Below, in pieces: positions 21,743-30,483 of a stretch of DNA of 64,000 bases. The position numbers and the translations under genes were made by a program. The stretch is from Herbinix sp. (lineage in GTDB: Bacteria > Bacillota > Clostridia > Lachnospirales > Lachnospiraceae). Within the stretch, counting starts at the first letter, position 1. Each line of letters begins with the position of its first letter. The stretch lies in contig JAQSYO010000004.1 of the NCBI GenBank assembly GCA_029256105.1, forward strand, positions 62,001 through 126,000, read 5' to 3'. Under the pieces are notes generated by a model. It was not told the DNA's origin and did no database searches. It saw nothing but the letters and a program-made list of their open reading frames with translations.

Positions 21743-22422
21743 AGCTTCACACCTCCTACACTTAAGAACATTTTCTTTACTACACCATGGGTAATCCAAT
21801 AAATAAGTACAAGCCATCCAAATAACATTAATAGTAATTCAGGCTGCAATTCCTTTTCCCCTGTCAGTAACAAAAGGATACTACAGCCAGGGTGCAGCAA
21901 TAAATAATCCTTTCGATATCCAAAAAGATAAAGCATAGGCGGTATAAAACAAATTAATTCAAAAGGTACTGTTGCTATCATAAACTGATTTAAACTATTA
22001 ATTTTAGCAGCAATCATCAAACCGATTAAAGAGAATAATGCAGATCCTAGAAATGTCCCAAGCAATACACTCATTACATGGTCGGTTCCTGTTATAATCG
22101 CAATTATTCCTCCTACCAAAGTTCCGATTAGTCCCAACGATATTACTTTCGAAAGGATGTATTCCGATACCTTTACGGGCGAAACAGCAATCGAGTTTAA
22201 TACCATTTGACTTTTTTCCAATAATACAATTGCACCCATAAAGAATAATCCCATCGCTGCAGGATCTGAGTAGATAAGAATGGTAATTGCCTTGTTTCTC
22301 GCCACCTCCGGCAATGCATGTATAAGTAGAACATAAAATATGGTAAAAATCGTATATACGAAGTAGAAACCATATTTAATTTGAAATTTGATATCACCAA
22401 TAACTAAATTACGTATTCTCAT
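21739..22422 (-). CDS. ABC exporter permease, first subunit
   Basis: Membrane protein of 227 residues with six predicted helices. The run IVLLEKSQMVLNSIAVSPVK followed by SEYILSKVISLGLIG is the ABC-2 permease coupling region. The stop and start codons overlap its neighbours by 4 bases on both sides (ATPase gene upstream, second permease downstream), so the three are translated together. The substrate cannot be told. Confidence 0.82.
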   Translation of the reverse strand: MRIRNLVIGDIKFQIKYGFYFVYTIFTIFYVLLIHALPEVARNKAITILIYSDPAAMGLFFMGAIVLLEKSQMVLNSIAVSPVKVSEYILSKVISLGLIGTLVGGIIAIITGTDHVMSVLLGTFLGSALFSLIGLMIAAKINSLNQFMIATVPFELICFIPPMLYLFGYRKDYLLLHPGCSILLLLTGEKELQPELLLMLFGWLVLIYWITHGVVKKMFLSVGGVKL

Positions 22423-23264
22423 TGTAACACTCTCCCCGTTACTTCGATAAAAATATCATTCAAGGTTGGTTCGCTGCTATGAATGGATCTGATTTTATTT
22501 GCTTTTAGCAAGGCATGAAGTTCCAAGTCCTCACTCGTGTTATTAAGAAAACATTCCTTACTTATTTCTTGTCGATCATAATAGGTGTAGACAATTTTTG
22601 AAGCACCTTTTGACATGATAAGGTTGTGCGGGGTATCCAGTGCTTTTATCTTACCACCCACGATGAACGCTACTCTATCGCATAATTCTGCCGCATCTTG
22701 CATATTGTGTGTCGTTAATATGATTGTCTTTCCTTTTGCTTTTTCTTCCAAAATAATATCCTTCATATCCCTGCTATTGGACGGATCTAAACCACTGGTG
22801 GGCTCATCTAAGAATAAGATATCCGGGTCATGCAGCAGTGCTTTGATGAAATTTAAGCGTGATTTCATGCCTTTGGAATATTCGGATACTCTCTTATCTG
22901 CATCCTGCGATAATCCGACCCTTTCAAGCAAATCCTCTGAAGCCCTTAATTTTTTGGAATAAAGTGACCCAAAGAACTTTAGATTTTGTCTCGCTGTTAA
23001 TTTTTCATACAAGCTTGGAAATTCAAAGTCGACTCCTATGTTCTCATAAAAGGTATCTTTATGTTCTTTACTCTCAACATTATCGATTACTGCCATTCCT
23101 GAATACGCGGTAATTAACCCGGTAAGTATTTTTTGCAATGTACTTTTCCCTGCACCGGAGGGACCTAAAAACCCAAATATCTCACCTCGGTCCACTTCAA
23201 AATTAATATTTTCTAGAAATGGATGCTTGGTATAACTAAATGCTAGATTTTTCACTTTAATCAT
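22419..23264 (-). CDS. ABC exporter ATP-binding subunit
   Basis: ATPase of 281 residues. Walker A is GFLGPSGAGKST, the signature is EYSKGMKSRLNFIKALL (a degenerate YSKGM form, usual in drug and Na+ exporters), and Walker B is DILFLDEPTSGLD, with LTTHNMQDAAELCDRV as the H-loop. The ATG at 23264 (MIKVKNLAFSY) with GGAGGAG upstream is used. It overlaps the end of the TetR gene by 8 bases. The C-terminal domain of about 60 residues is of the DrrA type. Confidence 0.93.
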   Translation of the reverse strand: MIKVKNLAFSYTKHPFLENINFEVDRGEIFGFLGPSGAGKSTLQKILTGLITAYSGMAVIDNVESKEHKDTFYENIGVDFEFPSLYEKLTARQNLKFFGSLYSKKLRASEDLLERVGLSQDADKRVSEYSKGMKSRLNFIKALLHDPDILFLDEPTSGLDPSNSRDMKDIILEEKAKGKTIILTTHNMQDAAELCDRVAFIVGGKIKALDTPHNLIMSKGASKIVYTYYDRQEISKECFLNNTSEDLELHALLKANKIRSIHSSEPTLNDIFIEVTGRVLQ

Positions 23265-23868
23265 TTTTCTCCTCCTCAAAAATCTGAAGCATAAGACCAC
23301 GAAGCATTAAACGCATTGCATCATCAAAGATGTTAATCCCAATCTCTCGTTTGTATAGCATTGTTAAAAAAATTCCTCGGAACGCACCACTATAAGCCTC
23401 GATATTTATATTTTTCTTTTCCTTCAACGGTAGAAATGAAAAGAACTGCTCTATGCTAAAATTATCGTGAGCTAAATGCTCCTTCACAGTCTCTTCCGGA
23501 AGCTTTCGCATTAATGCTTCCAATTCTCCATTCATAATCACCGACAATAAACCAGTATTATTCACTTCTTGATAGAGTCGTAACATAAAATCTGTTAATT
23601 GATCCACCGTTAAATTCTCTAATATTCCCTGCAGCTCCTGTAAAAGTTTTTTCTGTATCTCGTTATGAAGATCATTGATCGCATCAAATAATAAAAGCTC
23701 CTTGGATTCATAAAAAAGATAAAACGTTCCTTTCGGGATATTCACGCGCTTTACTAATTCATCTACTGTTGTTTTTTTTATTCCATATGTGGAAAGACAT
23801 TTCAAAGCCTCTTCTTTTAATCGCATTACAATATACTCTTTTTCATTATCTGAAAACTTCTTTGGCAA
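23257..23868 (-). CDS. TetR-family repressor of the ABC exporter operon
   Basis: Regulator of 203 residues with a clear N-terminal helix-turn-helix: VDELVKRVNIPKGTFYLFY (residues ~37-55). The C-terminal ligand domain is not specific. The start is probably TTG at 23868 (PKKFSDNEKEY), which has AGGGG eight bases upstream; a GTG nine bases earlier overlaps that site. It is the first gene of the four-gene operon and faces a palindrome overlapping its own promoter, so autorepression relieved by a drug-like ligand is likely. Confidence 0.88.
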   Translation of the reverse strand: MPKKFSDNEKEYIVMRLKEEALKCLSTYGIKKTTVDELVKRVNIPKGTFYLFYESKELLLFDAINDLHNEIQKKLLQELQGILENLTVDQLTDFMLRLYQEVNNTGLLSVIMNGELEALMRKLPEETVKEHLAHDNFSIEQFFSFLPLKEKKNINIEAYSGAFRGIFLTMLYKREIGINIFDDAMRLMLRGLMLQIFEEEKND

Positions 23869-23893
23869 GTTTCGCACCCCTTTTCGTAATGTT

Positions 23894-23945
23894 TGACTAT
23901 CTTTGTATTATTAGTCATTATATTCCCGAATAATTATGTTGTCAA
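23894..23945 (-). promoter_or_regulatory. Consensus promoter with TetR operator
   Basis: On the minus strand TTGACA (23945-23940) and TATAAT (23922-23917) are 17 bases apart, a perfect sigma-A promoter. A palindrome TGACTA...TAGTCA (23894-23917, arms 6 bp or more) starts at the end of the -10, where a bound repressor would block initiation. Confidence 0.8.
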
Positions 23946-24017
23946 TACAGATTTTGATTGAAATTATGAAAGAAGCAGTATACTATGAAAATAACAATAA
24001 AAAAGGGGTGCATGTAA

Positions 24018-24557
24018 ATGAATCAAACAGATAATTTAAAAGAAATCTATCTTGCCGGTGGTTGTTTTTGGGGTACGGAGAAATATTTATCCAATATTAA
24101 TGGAATCATTCGTACTGACGTCGGATATGCCAATGGAAATACAGAAAACCCAAGCTATGAAGAGGTTTGTCATAAAAATACCGGCCACGCCGAGACGGTA
24201 AGGGTCTTCTATAATCCAAATTTAATCCGCTTGGAATTTATATTAACTCTATATTATGATGTTATAGATCCCACTTCGGTTAACCGTCAAGGTGGTGATT
24301 CCGGAACGCAATATCGAACCGGAATATATTATGTTGATGCACTGGACTTAGAAATAATTCAAAAATCCATATCAGAGCTTCAAACAAAATACGAGAAACC
24401 AATTGCAATTGAAATATTACCTTTAAAAAATTATTATATTGCCGAGGAATACCACCAGAAATATCTGGACAAGAATCCAACTGGCTATTGCCATATAAGA
24501 AAAGAAAAATTCGAACAAGCGAAACAAGCGAAGGATTTAGCTGTGGACGGATTATAA
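24018..24557 (+). CDS. msrA: Peptide-methionine (S)-S-oxide reductase
   Basis: Repairs oxidised methionine. It has 179 residues and the catalytic [12 protein letters not shown] (Cys16), followed by [16 protein letters not shown] and the [17 protein letters not shown] stretch, all diagnostic of MsrA. A ribosome site AAAAGGGGTG lies upstream. It is transcribed away from the TetR operon from the same 150-base spacer. No msrB domain is fused. Confidence 0.96.
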   Translation: MNQTDNLKEIYLAGGCFWGTEKYLSNINGIIRTDVGYANGNTENPSYEEVCHKNTGHAETVRVFYNPNLIRLEFILTLYYDVIDPTSVNRQGGDSGTQYRTGIYYVDALDLEIIQKSISELQTKYEKPIAIEILPLKNYYIAEEYHQKYLDKNPTGYCHIRKEKFEQAKQAKDLAVDGL

Positions 24558-24573
24558 ATTTTAACTTAAACAT

Positions 24574-24625
24574 AAAAATGATTATCCCTCTTCTCTCGTA
24601 AGTCAGGATAATCATTTTTTGATTT
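24574..24625. terminator. Bidirectional terminator between msrA and glycerate kinase
   Basis: AAAATGATTATCC pairs with GGATAATCATTTT, with A-run and T-run on the two sides, between convergent genes. Confidence 0.88.
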
Positions 24626-24650
24626 TATTATTTAATTGCTTCAGAATATA

Positions 24651-25787
24651 TCACTTTACAGTAACCTTCATATATCGCATCAAGTTATCTACCGTTAAGA
24701 ATAGATCTTGTTTCGCTCGCTTTTTTGCATCTTTATATTCAACCGCCACACGGTTAATACTGAAAATACCGCTCACACCTTTTTCATATGCTTCTTCAAT
24801 CCCCTCGTCAATATCACCTACGATTGCGATTAGAGGAACGTTTGCTTTTTTTGTCCGTTTTGCTATTCCGATTACCACTTTACCTCGGATACTTTGTGTG
24901 TCTATCTTTCCTTCACCACTCAGGACATAATCTGCATCCTTTAATAACTCGTCAAACTTAACGGTATCAAGAACCGTCTCAATTCCCATCTGTAGGGATG
25001 CACCAAAAAATGCTACCATTCCACAGCCCATACCACCGGCTGAACCAGCTCCCTTGACCTCCGCCACAGAAAGCTTCAGATCCTTTTGCAAAACTTGATC
25101 TAGCTTTTTAAGTCCATCATCTAACTCCTTTACCACTTCCGGAGAAGCACCTTTCTGGGGAGCAAATATATAAGCTGCACCTTTTTCTCCAAACAGTGGG
25201 TTATCAATATCACACATGGCTATCAACTCGATTTCTTTCAAAGACGGGAGAAGCTTTGAGGTATCAATATGCTCAATATCTTTTAATGTACCTCCAACTG
25301 GAACAAAGGAATTACCATTTTTATCGGTGAACACTACTCCTAACGAGGCTGCCGCACCGGCTCCCGCATCATTAGTACAGCTTCCACCAAGTCCCATAAT
25401 AATTTTTTTACATCCACGTTGTATTGCATCTTCCATCAATTGTCCGACTCCGTAAGTAGTTGTTATCTTTGGATTTGGATTGTCTTCTACGAGCGGTAAG
25501 CCTGCGCAGGCTGACATTTCAATCACAGCAGTCTGCCCATTATCAATGATACCGTAAAAGGCTTCCATATCATTGAAGAAAGGTCCCTTTACTGTTACAG
25601 TAACTCTATCTCCACCCATTGCTCTTAAAAAAGCATCCACACTGCCTTCTCCGCCGTCCGCTACTGGTATTGATATGATATCAGCATCAGGGTAGGTCTG
25701 ACGTATCGCTTTTTCCATGATAGAGCAAATTTCTTCCGAGCTCATGGTACCTTTAAAGGAATCCGGAATTAACAAGAACTTACTCAT
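24651..25787 (-). CDS. Glycerate kinase (GarK/GlxK family)
   Basis: Phosphorylates D-glycerate, feeding it to glycolysis; 378 residues, the normal length. It begins KFLLIPDSFKGTMSSEE, with PVADGGEGSVDAFL at residue ~42 and GLGGSCTNDAGAGAAASLG at ~125, both family signatures, and SGEGKIDTQSIRGK near residue 295. It follows a GntP-type permease in the same direction after 114 bases containing two hairpins, so it probably acts on glycerate or a compound entering by that permease. Confidence 0.95.
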   Translation of the reverse strand: MSKFLLIPDSFKGTMSSEEICSIMEKAIRQTYPDADIISIPVADGGEGSVDAFLRAMGGDRVTVTVKGPFFNDMEAFYGIIDNGQTAVIEMSACAGLPLVEDNPNPKITTTYGVGQLMEDAIQRGCKKIIMGLGGSCTNDAGAGAAASLGVVFTDKNGNSFVPVGGTLKDIEHIDTSKLLPSLKEIELIAMCDIDNPLFGEKGAAYIFAPQKGASPEVVKELDDGLKKLDQVLQKDLKLSVAEVKGAGSAGGMGCGMVAFFGASLQMGIETVLDTVKFDELLKDADYVLSGEGKIDTQSIRGKVVIGIAKRTKKANVPLIAIVGDIDEGIEEAYEKGVSGIFSINRVAVEYKDAKKRAKQDLFLTVDNLMRYMKVTVK

Positions 25788-25805
25788 AAGTTGCCCTCCT
25801 TATTT

Positions 25806-25869
25806 ATGATGGGACGGTAAATTACCCGCCCCATCATGGTTGTTATTTTGTTATGTCGGCAGGGCCGAC
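25806..25869 (-). other. Two hairpins between permease and glycerate kinase genes
   Basis: A strong stem ATGATGGG.../...CCCATCAT (25806-25837, about 15 bp with one mismatch pair) sits just upstream of the kinase ribosome site, and GTCGGC/GCCGAC (25855-25869) precedes it. Neither has a T-run, so they more likely protect or process the mRNA than end it. Confidence 0.6.
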
Positions 25870-25901
25870 CATTTTATTTTTATTGTCAGTAATATCTCTT
25901 T

Positions 25902-27299
25902 TTAGCGGAAAATTAATGTCAAAAGGAAAATTTCAAGTATTGCAGCTACACCCATAACTAAGGTCATAACGGTCTGTGTCTTATATCCTTTGTCCGGTGT
26001 CATAGCTCCAAAGTTCGTTACAACCCAGAAATAGCTGTCATTTGCGTGGGATACTACCATTGCACCAGCGCCGATAGCCATAACAGTAAGTACTGTTAAA
26101 ATTGGTGAATTAAGACCAAGTACCGGTAACATCGGAGCTAAAATACCTGCAGTTGTAGTAATCGCAACTGTTGATGAACCTTGTGCTGTTTTTAATATAG
26201 CTGCTAATAAGAACGGGAAGAAAATTCCGATTGCCTGGAATGCAGTTGCATTATCCGTTATGAAGGTAACAAGACCGGATACCGCAATAACTTTACCAAG
26301 TACACCACCGGCTGCTGTTACAAATAAGATAGGTCCAACAACCTTTAGGGTATCATTTGTCATCTCGGAAAACTCGTTCATTTTCTTCGTAGAAGAAAGT
26401 GTAATAACACCAAAGATAGTTCCGACTGCCAACGCTATAATCGGAGTTCCTAAAAATGTAAGTAACTGCGCAAGAAAACCTGTCATTTTTATCATGGAAA
26501 CAACAGAGGATATGCCCATTAACAGGATTGGAACTAAAATCGGAGAAAGTGACATAAATGCGTTCGGAAGCTTTCCGAAGCTCTTAACTAATTCATCATA
26601 GGATTGAACAATCTCTCCACTTTCCATACCTGCTTCATCATTTGCTTTTACTTTCTTACCAATGAATTTAGCATAAAAATAACCAGCAATTAAAGGGAAT
26701 ATGGAGCAAAGAACACCCATTCCGATTACTAATAAAAGATTGTCACCAGCACCCAATGTATTTGCTGCTGCTATCGGGCCAGGAGTAGGGGGAATTAAAA
26801 CATGTGAAACATATAAACCGCCTGCCAAAGCAACTGTCATAGCAACGCTTGAGGACATCGTCTTCTTTACCAATGCCTTACGTATTGGGTTAAGAATTAC
26901 AAATCCACTGTCACAAAAAACCGGGATGGATACTACCCAACCCATTAGTAATACTGCAAGTTCCGGTCTCTTTTTGCCTACTAATTTTACAGTCATATCG
27001 GCGAGCTTTAACGCAGCTCCTGTTTTCTCGAGAATAGTACCAATTAAAGCACCAAGAATAATTACAATACCGATACTGGTAAATGTACCGCTAAATCCTG
27101 CTCCAATTACGGTTGCTAATCCCTGAGTCTGGACAACACCATCTACCTTTACATCAGTAAGTGGTATTCCCGCTACTAAACCTAATAATAAAGATACACT
27201 CATAATGGATAGGAAAGGATGAATCTTTAGCTTTGATATAGCTAAAATCATAAGGATTATAGCTATTATAAAAGCAATAATTAATGATATACCTGACAT
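25902..27299 (-). CDS. GntP-family gluconate/glycerate-type permease
   Basis: Proton-coupled carboxylate permease with 465 residues and about 12-14 helices. Typical GntP stretches are GWVVSIPVFCDSGFVIL, SHVLIPPTPGPIAAANTLGA and VVSHANDSYFWVVTNFG. The ATG at 27299 (MSGISLIIAF) has GGAGG eight bases upstream; a start five codons earlier would lie inside that site. With glycerate kinase downstream and a CdaR-type regulator upstream, glycerate or a sugar acid is the probable substrate. Confidence 0.92.
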   Translation of the reverse strand: MSGISLIIAFIIAIILMILAISKLKIHPFLSIMSVSLLLGLVAGIPLTDVKVDGVVQTQGLATVIGAGFSGTFTSIGIVIILGALIGTILEKTGAALKLADMTVKLVGKKRPELAVLLMGWVVSIPVFCDSGFVILNPIRKALVKKTMSSSVAMTVALAGGLYVSHVLIPPTPGPIAAANTLGAGDNLLLVIGMGVLCSIFPLIAGYFYAKFIGKKVKANDEAGMESGEIVQSYDELVKSFGKLPNAFMSLSPILVPILLMGISSVVSMIKMTGFLAQLLTFLGTPIIALAVGTIFGVITLSSTKKMNEFSEMTNDTLKVVGPILFVTAAGGVLGKVIAVSGLVTFITDNATAFQAIGIFFPFLLAAILKTAQGSSTVAITTTAGILAPMLPVLGLNSPILTVLTVMAIGAGAMVVSHANDSYFWVVTNFGAMTPDKGYKTQTVMTLVMGVAAILEIFLLTLIFR

Positions 27300-27327
27300 A
27301 ACAAATACCTCCATTTATAATATTGAT

Positions 27328-27356
27328 ACGACGTCGTTTAATGTAATATCATTATA
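27328..27356 (-). promoter_or_regulatory. Candidate promoter and operator of the permease-kinase operon
   Basis: TATAAT lies at 27356-27351 on the minus strand, with a poor -35 (TAGACG at 17 bases). The perfect palindrome ACGACGTCGT (27328-27337) lies between it and the gene. A weak -35 fits control by an activator such as the neighbouring CdaR-like protein. Confidence 0.45.
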
Positions 27357-27464
27357 AATCGACCTGGGGCTGTCGTCTATGTTATCGGAGCTAAAAAAAC
27401 ATTGCTTTAATTGTTATAGTGCCCATGGAAATAGAATTTCACGAAGTATTTTTGTTAGATTTCA

Positions 27465-28616
27465 CTAAAAAATCATCTTATCTCTCTCATCCTGATAAAA
27501 ATGGATTGCATTATAAAACAAGGAGGAATATCGTATCGATCTGGGATCATACCCCGTTCTTTCCCTAATTTTGTTCAATTTATACTGGAGTGTATTTTTA
27601 TGGATAAACAATCGCTGGGCTGCAGCAGCAATGGAGCCTTCCTCTTCATAGAAAATATTTAGTAGTCCTATCCACTGATCAATTTCTTCCAATGTGCAAT
27701 CTTTAAATATTCGGGTGATATATTCCCTTTTTATATTACTGGACAACTCACTTTGAAATATTTCCATCGTAATACTGGTATATAACCGAATACCCTTCTG
27801 CGGTGACCGCAAGGAAGTCTTTAATGCTTTTACCGCTTTTATAACGCTATTATGAATGAAGGCATATCCCTCACAATTCGAATCTATACCACAGCAGAAC
27901 TTAATCCGATATCTGGATTCAATCTCCTTCTTCATGTGTTCTGCTAACTTAATCATCTCAAGATCAGAACAATCCTCTATGGCACATAATAATTCCATAC
28001 CACTTTTTAAAGTGATACTATTCTTATCTTCACGGACTAGGTCAATTATTATTTTTTCTGAGGAATCAATTATACTCTGCTCCTCAGCAGTATTATGCTC
28101 TAATGTTATAAAGGATACCGCCATTATTCTTCTCGGCAAGGTAATATCTATCTGCATGGAATTTCCATGCTTAACAAACTGTGGAGTAATGTTTTTGGAT
28201 TCACCAAACATCCATTCATCGAGATAGCGTTCCTTAATACGTTTATCTCTATCTTTTTGTTCCTTATAGTACTGATCAAGAATCAGAATTTCGGTCATCT
28301 TCTTAATAATCTGTCCGTATTTAGATACTTCCTGATACGGTCCCGTAACCCCAATTACTCCAACAATCTCATCCTGAAAGTTTATCGCAAGGTTAAGACC
28401 CGGGCGTGCACCTTCATATTCTCTCTCACTTTTTACAACTACTTCTTGTAATTTATGGTCAATTAATTCTTTCGCAGCAGCATGGAAATCACCAATTCGG
28501 TTCACATCAGTGCTTGCAATAATAACACCATCTGCATTCATCATATTTATCTTCTCGCCGATAATCTTACTGATTTCCTGAACAATATAGGTTGCATTTC
28601 TCTTGGATATATACAT
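27465..28616 (-). CDS. CdaR-family carbohydrate-diacid regulator
   Basis: Transcription regulator of 383 residues. The N-terminal half is the diacid-recognition domain (MYISKRNATYIVQEISKIIG, then NMMNADGVIIASTDVNRIG and GLNLAINFQDEIVGVIGVTG). The C-terminus is the PucR/CdaR-type helix-turn-helix (GSIAAAAQRLFIHKNTLQYK, then IRERTGYDPR). E. coli CdaR activates glycerate, glucarate and galactarate genes; here it directly precedes a GntP permease and a glycerate kinase, so it should activate them in response to glycerate. The gap to the permease gene is 165 bases. Confidence 0.92.
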   Translation of the reverse strand: MYISKRNATYIVQEISKIIGEKINMMNADGVIIASTDVNRIGDFHAAAKELIDHKLQEVVVKSEREYEGARPGLNLAINFQDEIVGVIGVTGPYQEVSKYGQIIKKMTEILILDQYYKEQKDRDKRIKERYLDEWMFGESKNITPQFVKHGNSMQIDITLPRRIMAVSFITLEHNTAEEQSIIDSSEKIIIDLVREDKNSITLKSGMELLCAIEDCSDLEMIKLAEHMKKEIESRYRIKFCCGIDSNCEGYAFIHNSVIKAVKALKTSLRSPQKGIRLYTSITMEIFQSELSSNIKREYITRIFKDCTLEEIDQWIGLLNIFYEEEGSIAAAAQRLFIHKNTLQYKLNKIRERTGYDPRSIRYSSLFYNAIHFYQDERDKMIF

Positions 28617-28633
28617 TTGGTATTAACCTCCCA

Positions 28634-28651
28634 TCTTGCTGGGCAGCAAGA
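28634..28651 (-). promoter_or_regulatory. 18-bp palindrome upstream of the CdaR-type gene
   Basis: TCTTGCTG and CAGCAAGA are perfect arms around two bases, immediately before the ribosome site of the regulator. It may be an autoregulatory operator or a small hairpin in the leader. Confidence 0.4.
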
Positions 28652-28833
28652 AGCCTTCTGCTTTTCAACCACAGAACTTTTGATATTGATAAAGTAAGTA
28701 ATAATATTATATCCTCATTCCGTTTCTATCTTTCTGACTATGTTAACGCATTATATAATCTCTTCGCTTATTTTGTGATTTCCTTTTATATTTGAGTTTT
28801 ATTTTTGTCGGTTACATCCTCCGTTAAAACTCC

Positions 28834-30024
28834 TTAATCTTGAACTTTATCTATGGATAATAATTTTTGATATGTTTTATCTATCATTAAAGCGCCTAAC
28901 GGTGCTGTAAATATTATTGATAATACGGCAACCGTAAGTACTTTATCACCACAAGCCAAACCCATAGCAAGCGGAATTGCGCCGATGGCTGCCTGTACTG
29001 TGGCTTTCGGACTGTACGCCAACATACAAAAGATACGTTCCTTCCTCGATAATTTTGTTTTTAAAAGACAGAAGAATACTCCAACCATTCGAAACATAAG
29101 TGCGCCAACGATTACAACCATGGCTATTAATCCGGCAGATATCGCATACTGCAAATCTACAGTTGCACCTACAAGTACAAATAATATAACTTCTGCGGCT
29201 ACCCATAATTTATTAAATTTTTCGGATAAGCGTTTTGCCAATATGTCATAGGTTTTATATAACGTAGCAGCCATACTCATAATTGCCAGCAACCCGGACA
29301 TCGGAATAATTCCACTGAGACGATGTTCCAGTTCAATCAGCAAGAAACTAACACCTAACATGATTAAGACTTTTGCAGAATCCCGCATATGAATTTCTTT
29401 AAAGAATTTTGATAATATTAACCCGGCAATAATGCCGATATACAAGCCAACCACAATAGAAATAGGTATCTGTACAAAACTCTGTACTGAAACCTTAGTA
29501 CCGGTTGCCAATGAAGTAAATGCAGTAAATAACACAATGACAAACACATCGTCAACAGAAGCACCGGCCAAGATAAGCCCTGGAATACCATTTTTTGTTC
29601 CATAGCCTTCTTCCATTAATCGAAGCATTCTTGGTACAATGACAGCTGGTGATACCGCTGCAACTACTGCACCCATGATAGCAGCTTCAAGAATTGTCAT
29701 ATTTAGTAACCTTGGTGCAATTAAGACAATTCCCAATATTTCAAAACAGGCAGGAACAAAACACATTAGTATTGCAGGTCTTCCTACCTTTTTTAAATCC
29801 TCCATATCAAGCGATAAGCCGGCTCTGGTTAAAATAACGACTAAGGCTAACTGTCGCAAATCAGCCGAAACCAGAAGTATCTTATCATCCAATAGATTAA
29901 GTGCAAAAGGGCTTAATATCATTCCGGTAATCAGCATACCAAGTAAACTTGGAAGTTTCAATTTATGAAATATTGAACCTAATAGTAACCCAAGTAAAAA
30001 AATCATTGCCAAGCTAGTTAACAT
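28834..30024 (-). CDS. CPA2/Kef-type cation:proton antiporter, fluoride-controlled
   Basis: Membrane antiporter of 396 residues with about 11-13 helices and no C-terminal TrkA domain. Readable CPA motifs are LLLGSIFHKLKLPSLLGMLI, VILTRAGLSLDMEDLKKVG, and GAVVAAVSPAVIVPRML with the paired polar residues of the unwound helix, plus AGASVDDVFVIVLFTAF with Asp-Asp. GGAGGAC precedes the ATG. Its leader is a fluoride riboswitch, so the cell treats this protein as part of fluoride resistance; the transported ions are not evident from sequence. Confidence 0.92.
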   Translation of the reverse strand: MLTSLAMIFLLGLLLGSIFHKLKLPSLLGMLITGMILSPFALNLLDDKILLVSADLRQLALVVILTRAGLSLDMEDLKKVGRPAILMCFVPACFEILGIVLIAPRLLNMTILEAAIMGAVVAAVSPAVIVPRMLRLMEEGYGTKNGIPGLILAGASVDDVFVIVLFTAFTSLATGTKVSVQSFVQIPISIVVGLYIGIIAGLILSKFFKEIHMRDSAKVLIMLGVSFLLIELEHRLSGIIPMSGLLAIMSMAATLYKTYDILAKRLSEKFNKLWVAAEVILFVLVGATVDLQYAISAGLIAMVVIVGALMFRMVGVFFCLLKTKLSRKERIFCMLAYSPKATVQAAIGAIPLAMGLACGDKVLTVAVLSIIFTAPLGALMIDKTYQKLLSIDKVQD

Positions 30025-30050
30025 TTAATAGTCCTCCATTTTTAAAATAA

Positions 30051-30135
30051 AAAAGCTGATTCTCCCGCGTTTATCGCAGAAGTCATCAGCTTAAAAGCAG
30101 TTTAGGCATATGCCATGGGAGAACTTCATTCCCAC
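30051..30135 (-). promoter_or_regulatory. Fluoride riboswitch (crcB motif) with terminator
   Basis: Minus-strand leader. P1 is GGGAATGAAGTTCTCCC, followed after a short GGCATATGCC hairpin by AAACTGC...GCTGATGACTTCTGC. The loop GAAGT can pair with ACTTC as the pseudoknot. This is the layout of the Thermotoga petrophila crcB-motif aptamer (GGGCGATGAGG, AAACTGCC, GGCTGATGGCCTC). The aptamer spans about 30135-30074. A terminator, AAGCTGAT...ATCAGCTT then TTTT, spans about 30094-30045 and shares the AAGCTGAT strand with the aptamer's P3. Fluoride binding should prevent termination, an ON switch. Confidence 0.9.
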
Positions 30136-30142
30136 TCACTAT

Positions 30143-30171
30143 AATATAACAATCCACTGTTCTTCTGTCAA
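30143..30171 (-). promoter_or_regulatory. Promoter of the fluoride-controlled antiporter
   Basis: TTGACA (30171-30166) and TATATT (30148-30143) on the minus strand are 17 bases apart, which puts the start of transcription at the first bases of the riboswitch. Confidence 0.8.
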
Positions 30172-30363
30172 CAGAAATTAAATAAACGAATTTCTGAAAT
30201 TATAAGAATATATGAATCCTAAATCTAAAACATTTAATTCCAAATTTAAGTTGCAAAAGGTATTTATTTACAGCTGGAAGTTCAAGTACTAGGTTATAAA
30301 ATCGAAATACTATGCTCTTAAATCATACAATAAATCAAAATGATAATCTTTCCTGTTTTACTC

Positions 30364-30427
30364 TTGTAATTTGTAACTTATGACTATATAATAGCATTAA
30401 AGATTGTAAACAATGCACAATCTTTAA
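30364..30427 (+). promoter_or_regulatory. Phosphoketolase promoter with 11-bp inverted repeat at the start site
   Basis: TTGTAA (30364-30369) and TATAAT (30387-30392) are 17 bases apart. A perfect inverted repeat, TTAAAGATTGT (30397-30407) with ACAATCTTTAA (30417-30427), lies over the expected transcription start, a good place for a repressor. The protein that binds it is unknown. Confidence 0.65.
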
Positions 30428-30483
30428 ACAAATAACAATTCATTTTTTTAGTCATCCCCGTTTAACTAGAAAGAAGGTGGAAT

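Noticed and set aside
30399-30425. CcpA cre site at the phosphoketolase promoter
   Set aside because: The TGTAAACAATGCACA stretch lacks the central CG and correct spacing; the inverted repeat is better described as an unknown operator.
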